Source: Bradyrhizobium aeschynomenes (lineage in GTDB: Bacteria > Pseudomonadota > Alphaproteobacteria > Rhizobiales > Xanthobacteraceae). From it: a DNA stretch of 64,000 nucleotides. A program made the position numbers and the translations under genes. Below the pieces are notes generated by a model. It was not told the origin of the DNA, did not search any database, and was given only the letters and a program-made list of their open reading frames with translations. Positions 58,729 through 64,000 of the stretch are shown in pieces. The stretch spans positions 249,720 through 313,719 of the forward strand of contig NZ_JABFDM010000008.1 of the NCBI RefSeq assembly GCF_013178945.1, written 5' to 3'. Each line of letters starts with the position of its first letter. Position 1 is the stretch's first letter.

Positions 58729-59907
58729 ATGACGTCATCCAAATTCGACCTCGTCGTCTACGGCGCCACCGGCTTCACGGGCAAGCTCGTCGCCGAATAT
58801 CTCGCCACGCATTATCGCGGCGACAGCTCGCTGCGCTGGGCGATGGCCGGCCGCAGCCTGGACAAGCTCGCGGCCGTCCGCGACGAGATCGGCGCGCCCG
58901 GCGACACGCCGCTGATTGCGGCTGATGCGTCCGATCCGGAGTCGCTGAAAGCCATGGTGGCGCAGACCAAGCTGGTACTGACCACCGTCGGTCCCTATCA
59001 GCTCTACGGCAACGAGCTGGTCGCCGCCTGCGCCGAGACCGGCACCGACTACGTCGACCTGTGCGGCGAGCCGGTGTGGATGCGGCAGATGATCGACAAG
59101 CATCAGGCCGCCGCGGAGAAGAGCGGCGCGCGCATCGTGTTCTCCTGCGGCTTCGATTCGGTGCCGTTCGAGCTCGGCGTCTACTTCGTGCAGCAGCAGG
59201 CCAAGAAGGTGCTCGGCGCAGCGGCGTCGCGCGTGAAGGGCCGCGTCCGCGGCATGAGCGGCACCTTGTCGGGCGGCACCGCCGCCAGCGCCAAGGCGAC
59301 GTTCGATGCGGTGGCCAAGGATCTCAGCCTGGTATCGGTCCTCAAGGATTCGTTCGCGCTGACGCCGGGCTTCAAGGGTCCGAAGCAGCCCTCCGGCAAC
59401 AAGCCCGCCTATGAGGAGGATCTGCAGTCCTGGACGGCGCCGTTCATGATGGCTCTGATCAACACCCGCAACGTCCACCGCTCCAACATGCTGATGGGTT
59501 TTCCGTACGGCCAGGACTTCGTCTATGACGAGATGGTGCTGACGGGACCCGGCGAGAAGGGTGAGGCCAACGCCAAGAAGGTGATGGCGGCCAACGCCGA
59601 GAAGACCGGCCCGAACGCGCCGAAGCCGGGCGAGGGGCCATCGAAAGAGGAGCGCGACAACGGCTACTACAACCTGCTCTTCGTCGCGATTGGCCCCGAC
59701 GGCCGCCAGGTCCGCGCCACCGTCAAGGGCGATCGCGACCCCGGCTACGGCTCGACCTCGAAGATGATCAGCGAATGCGCCGTCGGCCTGCTGCGCGACG
59801 GCGCCAGTGTGAAGGGCGGCTTCTGGACCCCGGGCGCGGCGCTCCGGGACAGCCTGATCAAGCGGCTGGTCGACAAGGCCGGGCTGACGTTCACGGTGGA
59901 GGATTGA
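58729..59907 (+). CDS. Saccharopine dehydrogenase-like / trans-acting enoyl reductase family protein
   Basis: This 392-residue enzyme has an N-terminal Rossmann domain of the saccharopine-dehydrogenase NADP-binding group: FDLVVYGATGFTGKLVAEYLATHY, AGRSLDKLAAV and TVGPYQLYGNELVAACAETGTDYVDLCGEPVWMRQMI. It continues with FSCGFDSVPFELGVYF, a hallmark of the trans-acting enoyl reductase group related to mycobacterial Rv2449c/Rv2953 types. The substrate is probably a lipid or a carbonyl intermediate, but is unknown. Its last 17 bases overlap the 3' end of the convergent O-antigen ligase gene. Confidence 0.85.
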   Translation: MTSSKFDLVVYGATGFTGKLVAEYLATHYRGDSSLRWAMAGRSLDKLAAVRDEIGAPGDTPLIAADASDPESLKAMVAQTKLVLTTVGPYQLYGNELVAACAETGTDYVDLCGEPVWMRQMIDKHQAAAEKSGARIVFSCGFDSVPFELGVYFVQQQAKKVLGAAASRVKGRVRGMSGTLSGGTAASAKATFDAVAKDLSLVSVLKDSFALTPGFKGPKQPSGNKPAYEEDLQSWTAPFMMALINTRNVHRSNMLMGFPYGQDFVYDEMVLTGPGEKGEANAKKVMAANAEKTGPNAPKPGEGPSKEERDNGYYNLLFVAIGPDGRQVRATVKGDRDPGYGSTSKMISECAVGLLRDGASVKGGFWTPGAALRDSLIKRLVDKAGLTFTVED

Positions 59908-61174
59908 TCGACAGCAGAGGCGAGCCGATCCCTGCGGATCGGCTCGCGGCCTGATGCGCGCGGGTGGCGGCGATCATGCCCCACATCGTGCCGAGCATCA
60001 GGAAGAAATGCCGCCAATGGTCGGTGTCGATGATGAAGCTCTCGCCGACGGTGCCGAGAAAGGCCGCGAACACGGCGATGTAGGTCCGCTGCCACGGCAC
60101 GCGCACGAACAGATAGCGGAAGCCGAGAATGACGGTGGTGAACACCAGAGCAGGATAGCAGATGCCGGACAGCCAGCCGCCCGACATGAAGGCGTTCAGA
60201 TAGGAATTGTGGGTGTCCTCGGGGAAGTAGTTGTGGAACTGCAGCGGCCCGATCCCGAACGGCAGATCGAGCGCCATGTCGGCGCCGAGGATGTGGCGTC
60301 CGAAGCGTCCGAAGCGGCCCTCGTCATAGCTCTGGTCGAAGCTCGCCCGTTGCTTGAACATGTCGGCGATGGAGTCGATGGAGAGCAACACGCCGATCAG
60401 GACGACGCCGGCGGCGGCCGCGGCGAGCGTCATGAGGATGATGCGGGAGCGCTCTCGTGGCGATGTGCTGGTCAGCACCATCAGCACGAGCATGAAGGCG
60501 GCGGTCAGCACCAGGCCGCCCCAGGCTGCGCGCGAGAATGCGAGCAGGATGCCGAGCGCGATGATGCCGAACGCGAAGCTGGCACGCAGCGTTGCGGCGA
60601 GGCGTGCCGTGACCACGTTCTGCAATGCGAGCAGCGCGGGCAGGATCAGGAACGCGCCGAGCACGTTCGGGTCCTTGAAGGTGCCGCGCGCGCGGCCGTA
60701 GAGAGTGAGCAGGTCGTAGCCGCCGGGCACCAGGTGGAAATAGCCGGCGACGCCCGCGAGCGCCGCGATCGCGCCCCCGATGACGAGGCCGCGCCGGAGC
60801 ATGTCGAGGCGCGCCGCGGTGTCATCAGAGGTTGCCAAGGCGAGGAACAGCGCCGTGAAGGCCATGTACCAGGAGGTCGCGATCCAGGTTGCGATCTTGG
60901 AGTCATCGAGCAGCGGAACGGCGCTGATCGTGTATCCCAGATTGACCAGGAACAGCAGCAGGAGAAGAGGCAGGAAGACCAGCCGCAGTCGCATCCCGGT
61001 CGCGATGAAGACCGCCGCGGAAGCAAGCGTCACGACCTCATAGGGACTGGGCTCGATGAACACGATCGCGCCGGACGCGCCGGCCAGCCAGAGGAGCCCG
61101 CGCTGCAGAGCGACCACGCCCGGAGGGGCGATGGATCTCGACGAAAAGTCTCCGGCTGCCGCCGTCATGGCCAT
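59891..61174 (-). CDS. O-antigen ligase/polymerase family membrane protein
   Basis: This 427-residue protein has about 10 membrane helices. A large periplasmic loop region contains GRARGTFKDPNVLGAFLILPALLA and the family motif DTHNSYLNAFMSGGWLSGICYPALV. WaaL/ExoQ/Wzy-like proteins polymerise or transfer polysaccharide repeats from undecaprenyl carriers. It follows the undecaprenyl-phosphate sugar transferase gene on the same strand, so it probably polymerises an exopolysaccharide. The 3' end overlaps the convergent saccharopine-like gene by 17 bases. Confidence 0.85.
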   Translation of the reverse strand: MAMTAAAGDFSSRSIAPPGVVALQRGLLWLAGASGAIVFIEPSPYEVVTLASAAVFIATGMRLRLVFLPLLLLLFLVNLGYTISAVPLLDDSKIATWIATSWYMAFTALFLALATSDDTAARLDMLRRGLVIGGAIAALAGVAGYFHLVPGGYDLLTLYGRARGTFKDPNVLGAFLILPALLALQNVVTARLAATLRASFAFGIIALGILLAFSRAAWGGLVLTAAFMLVLMVLTSTSPRERSRIILMTLAAAAAGVVLIGVLLSIDSIADMFKQRASFDQSYDEGRFGRFGRHILGADMALDLPFGIGPLQFHNYFPEDTHNSYLNAFMSGGWLSGICYPALVFTTVILGFRYLFVRVPWQRTYIAVFAAFLGTVGESFIIDTDHWRHFFLMLGTMWGMIAATRAHQAASRSAGIGSPLLSINPPP

Positions 61175-61261
61175 CGCGAACTCACACTCATACGCAACGC
61201 GCGGCGGGACCGACCTGACACAAGCACGAAGCGGACTGGCTGCCGCTCCGGATCCCGGAAT

Positions 61262-62815
61262 TTAGTAAGCGTTCTCGCTCTTGGTCATCAGCGCCAGCGG
61301 CGTCTTGAGCAGGATGTAGAGGTCGAACAGCACGGACCAGTTCTCGATGTAATACAGGTCGAACTCGACGCGCTTCTGGATCTTCTCCTGGTTGTCGATC
61401 TCGCCGCGCCAGCCGTTGATCTGCGCCCAGCCGGTGATTCCCGGCTTCACGCGATGGCGGGCGAAATAGCCATCGACGGCCTCGTCGAACATCCGGTTCT
61501 GCAGCTTGCCCTGCACCGCATGCGGCCTGGGGCCGACGAGCGAGAGGTTGCCCTTGAATACCACGTTGAAAAGCTGCGGAAGCTCGTCGAGGCTGGTCTT
61601 GCGGATGAAGCGGCCGACGCGGGTGACGCGCGGGTCGTTCTTGGTGACGACCTTGGACGCAGTGGGATCGGCCTGGTGGTGGTACAGCGAGCGGAACTTG
61701 AAGACGTCGATGCGTTCGTTGTTGAAGCCGAACCGCTTCTGCCGGAACAGCACCGGGCCGGGGCTGTCGAGCTTGATCGCGAGCGCGACGAGGGCCATCA
61801 CCGGAAGCGCCAGCAGCAGGATCAGCCCGCCGACCAGCCGGTCGAACAGCTGCTTCATCACCAGATCCCAGTCGGTGATGGGAGCCTCGAACACGTCGAG
61901 AGTAGGGACTGCGCCGAGATAGGAATAGGAGCGCGGCCGGAAGCGCAGCTTGTTGGTGTGGGCCGACAGACGGATGTCGACCGGCAACACCCACAGCTTC
62001 TTCAGCATGTCGAGGATGCGGGTCTCCGCCGAGATCGGCAGCGCGAACAGCACGAGGTCCACGCGGGTGCGGCGGGCGAATTCGACGATGTCGTCGACCT
62101 TGCCGAGCTTCGGCGCGCCGGCGCAGGTCTCGAGCGATCGCGAGTCGTTGCGATCATCGAATACGCCGAGGATTTCGATCTCGGAATCGTCTTGTGCCTT
62201 CAGCGCGCGCACCAGGTCCTCGCCGCTCTGGTCGGCGCCGACGATGATGGTCCGGCGGTCGAGGCGGCCATGCTTGGCCCAGCTGCGAATGAGATTGCGC
62301 AGCACGACGCGGCTCGCGATCAGCGCGCCGAGCCCGACGAAGAAGAAGGCGGCAAGCCAAAGCCGGGAGACCTCGCTGCCGATCTTGGCGAAGAAGGAGA
62401 GGCCTATGAACAGCAGGAAGACGAAGCAGTAGGAGGAGATCATCCGGGTCATCTGCCGCACCTGGGCGCGGAAGACCTGGATCTGATAGATGTCCGCTGC
62501 CTGGAAGCAGACCACGGCGCTCACCGCGAGCCCGATGATCGCCGCGAGGTACTCCCAATGGAAGCCGCTGAGCGGAACGACGTAGCCGAAGTAAACGATG
62601 CTGCCGACGACGCTCAGCAGCACGAAATCGGTGATGCGGACGATGCCGGCGAGGACGATCGGAGAATAGGCGCGGTGAACTTTCTCATTGGCGACGGCCA
62701 GCGCAGCAGGCGACAGGCGTCGGCGCCGTTCAACGGCCGGCTGTCCGGCCCCGGCGGTCGATGCGGCCGTGGCCGCAGCAGCATCCAGCATCGAGCGAGC
62801 GTTGATCGGTTCCAC
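61262..62815 (-). CDS. Undecaprenyl-phosphate glucose phosphotransferase (WcaJ/ExoY type)
   Basis: This 517-residue polyisoprenyl-phosphate hexose-1-phosphate transferase starts the repeat unit of exopolysaccharide. There are about four N-terminal membrane helices, a CoA-binding-like middle region (RRTIIVGADQSGEDLVRAL), a fifth membrane segment near LFDRLVGGLILLLALPVMALVAL, and the catalytic bacterial sugar transferase domain. That domain has DSPGPVLFRQKRFGFNNERIDVFKFRSL, KTSLDELPQLFNVVFKGNLSLVGPRPHA and VKPGITGWAQINGWRGE. The transferred sugar (glucose or galactose) is inferred from family membership. It leads the polymerase gene downstream. Confidence 0.93.
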   Translation of the reverse strand: MEPINARSMLDAAAATAASTAGAGQPAVERRRRLSPAALAVANEKVHRAYSPIVLAGIVRITDFVLLSVVGSIVYFGYVVPLSGFHWEYLAAIIGLAVSAVVCFQAADIYQIQVFRAQVRQMTRMISSYCFVFLLFIGLSFFAKIGSEVSRLWLAAFFFVGLGALIASRVVLRNLIRSWAKHGRLDRRTIIVGADQSGEDLVRALKAQDDSEIEILGVFDDRNDSRSLETCAGAPKLGKVDDIVEFARRTRVDLVLFALPISAETRILDMLKKLWVLPVDIRLSAHTNKLRFRPRSYSYLGAVPTLDVFEAPITDWDLVMKQLFDRLVGGLILLLALPVMALVALAIKLDSPGPVLFRQKRFGFNNERIDVFKFRSLYHHQADPTASKVVTKNDPRVTRVGRFIRKTSLDELPQLFNVVFKGNLSLVGPRPHAVQGKLQNRMFDEAVDGYFARHRVKPGITGWAQINGWRGEIDNQEKIQKRVEFDLYYIENWSVLFDLYILLKTPLALMTKSENAY

Positions 62816-62872
62816 AGTCGTACAAGCCCGGATTATGTCTGTTAGTATTTGTGGTCATGTAAGCGCTGATAG

Positions 62873-62897
62873 CGCCGGGGGAAATTCCCCACCGGCG
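62873..62897. promoter_or_regulatory. Palindrome between the sugar transferase and the GT4 gene
   Basis: A near-perfect palindrome of 25 bases (CGCCGGGGGAAA with TTCCCCACCGGCG around the centre) lies between two minus-strand genes, 58 bases upstream of the sugar transferase start. It could be an operator or a transcript-end hairpin. Part of it (AAATTCCCCACCGGCGG) looks like a fragment of an FMN riboswitch, but the rest of that structure is missing. Confidence 0.45.
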
Positions 62898-62944
62898 GGA
62901 TTAAAGGGCAAATCGGAAGAAACGGTTAGCGATGGTAAATGGGG

Positions 62945-64000
62945 TCAGGTCTTGGTAAATGCTTCGCGGTAGCTGTCGAGCACGCCCTCGACCATTGCCT
63001 TCTGCGAAAAGTGCTGGAAGACGCGTTCGCGCAGAGCTCTTGCACGAAGCTGCGCGGTAGCGGGATCGTCGAGCGCGGCTGCGATCGCGTCCGCAAGGGC
63101 GTGAACGTTGCTCGGCGTGAACAGCGCCTCGCTGTGCGGGCCGAAGATCTCCGGAATGCCGCCGGTCCTGGCGGCGATCATCGGAACACCGGCCGCGCCA
63201 GCTTCGATGACGACGTAAGGCATGGAATCGCCGCGCGAGGGGACGACGAGCAGACGTCCCTTGGAGAAGCCATCGCGGGCCCGGACATGTCCGATGAAGC
63301 GGACCGAGGACGTCAGACCAAGACGGTCCACCTGCGCCTTGAGGCGGGGCATCTCCTCGCCGTCGCCGCCCAGCGTGAGCGTCAGCGCCCTCCCGCCCGC
63401 GCGCAATTGGGCCACGGCGTCAATCAGGAGATCCGCACCCTTGATGTGCCGGAACTCGCCGACATAGGCGAGGTCGGTTTGATCGGCGGCCGGCGTCACG
63501 GGGTCGAATTCGCCAGCCGTCACGCCGTTGAAAACGCAATGAACGAGGCCCTGGGGATGGCCGATCATGCGCTCATAGGTGTCGCGAGCGAAGACGCTCT
63601 CGAACAGGAACAGGTCGGTCCTGTTCATCAGCGCCCGTTCCAGGCGTCCGTAAAGCGCGCCCTTGAGCGTGTCGCGCGGGTAATGCAGGGAGCCGCCATG
63701 CGGAGTGTAGATGCGGATCGTGCCGGGCCGATGCGGAAGCAGGCGGACGAACGCACCCGCCTTCGCGCCATGGCCGTGCAGGACGTCCGGGCCGAGCGTG
63801 CGCGCCAGCCGATAGAACCGGCTCAGTGCCATGACGTCGGTCGGCCAGGGCTCGCGATGAATCGGAACGCGATGGACGCCGAGCGTCAATCGGGGCGCAA
63901 TCTGCGCCAGCGCCGCATCCGCGCGCGCTCCGCCCGTCAGGCTGTCCGCGACGATGCCGACATCGTGGCCGCGATCGACCTGGCCGTTGGCAAGGTCGAG
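62945..64000 (-). CDS. Glycosyltransferase family 4 (5' end outside window)
   Basis: This GT-B fold glycosyltransferase of the GT4 type remains open to the window edge, with 37 further codons beyond the annotated frame start (LDLANGQVDRGHDVGIVADS and then LTGGARADAAL). Features are VLHGHGAKAGAFVRLLP, RIYTPHGGSLHYPRDTLKGALYGRLERALM, LAYVGEFRHIKGADLLIDAV and VVPSRGDSMPYVVIEAGAAGVPMIAARTGGIPEIFG. The EX7E motif reads DX7E here, the first Glu being Asp. It probably adds a sugar to the exopolysaccharide repeat unit. Its missing N-terminus should be only a few residues to about 20 long. Confidence 0.9.
   Translation of the reverse strand, partial: LDLANGQVDRGHDVGIVADSLTGGARADAALAQIAPRLTLGVHRVPIHREPWPTDVMALSRFYRLARTLGPDVLHGHGAKAGAFVRLLPHRPGTIRIYTPHGGSLHYPRDTLKGALYGRLERALMNRTDLFLFESVFARDTYERMIGHPQGLVHCVFNGVTAGEFDPVTPAADQTDLAYVGEFRHIKGADLLIDAVAQLRAGGRALTLTLGGDGEEMPRLKAQVDRLGLTSSVRFIGHVRARDGFSKGRLLVVPSRGDSMPYVVIEAGAAGVPMIAARTGGIPEIFGPHSEALFTPSNVHALADAIAAALDDPATAQLRARALRERVFQHFSQKAMVEGVLDSYREAFTKT

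Noticed and set aside
59954..62845. A 963-codon plus-strand frame opposite the polysaccharide genes
   Set aside because: It is antisense to two clear membrane protein genes, with Gln/Arg/Asp/His-rich composition typical of a shadow frame.
62873..62905. FMN riboswitch-like string AAATTCCCCACCGGCGG
   Set aside because: Only one of the conserved RFN stems is seen. The other stems and any downstream riboflavin gene are absent, and the string is better explained as a palindrome.

Overview
The window reads as chromosome from a Bradyrhizobium-type alphaproteobacterium (order Hyphomicrobiales). Supporting evidence: high GC with G/C-rich third codon positions; the order glyA-nrdR-ribD-ribE-ribH-nusB-thiL; LdtR, GcrA-like, DUF6163, DUF2336 and Cbp3-type proteins typical of alphaproteobacteria; a Mg-type HemB; and dispersed palindromic repeats of the kind that fill Bradyrhizobium/Rhodopseudomonas intergenic regions, including one that reads HCEERSDEAIQ when translated. 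The species call is inference.

Layout. 1-2120: 3' part of parC. 2.2-8.8 kb: a metal and oxyanion stress block with a His-rich zinc-type CDF exporter, chrA with a rhodanese-ChrB protein, a DmeF-type CDF exporter, arsC, a class III adenylate cyclase and a universal stress protein. 8.8-12.1 kb: an MFS exporter, a decayed methyltransferase gene and mntH with a Mur-like operator. 12.2-17.7 kb: bpt, an RDD protein, hemB, a DUF6163 protein, ldtR and three small unknown genes. 17.8-26.1 kb: glyA-nrdR-ribD-ribE-ribH-nusB-thiL, then hppA. 26.2-33.9 kb: DUF2336, a TctC-type binding protein, bamE, a bc1 chaperone, yceD, plsX-fabH, ihfA and a MerR regulator. 34.1 kb: tRNA-Pro(GGG), followed by a methyltransferase and an AraC/GyrI-like regulator.

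37-40.3 kb holds two tandem oleate hydratase genes of identical length. 40.4-43.9 kb holds one 1163-codon gene that joins a STAND-like NTPase, a helical-repeat middle and a C-terminal GT4 glycosyltransferase; this is the best candidate in the window for an undescribed system. 44.1-49.7 kb is a BMP-family ABC importer operon with a biuret-hydrolase-like enzyme inserted between the permease and ATPase genes, held together by GTGA stop/start overlaps. 50.2-54 kb carries a 51-codon membrane protein, an SDR enzyme, a DUF559 nuclease-like ORF bracketed by a perfect 44-bp inverted repeat, a GcrA-like regulator, and about 1 kb of repeat-rich DNA. 53.9-59.9 kb has a formamidase-family enzyme, a YdcF protein, a TPR-GT9-like protein, a DUF169 protein and a saccharopine-dehydrogenase-like enzyme. 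The right edge (59.9-64 kb) is an exopolysaccharide locus with an O-antigen ligase-like polymerase, an undecaprenyl-phosphate sugar transferase and a GT4 enzyme cut by the window end.

Starts were moved inward from the longest open frame where a ribosome binding site, a family N-terminus or an overlap with the upstream stop favoured it. All functional names come from reading motifs; no database search was run.
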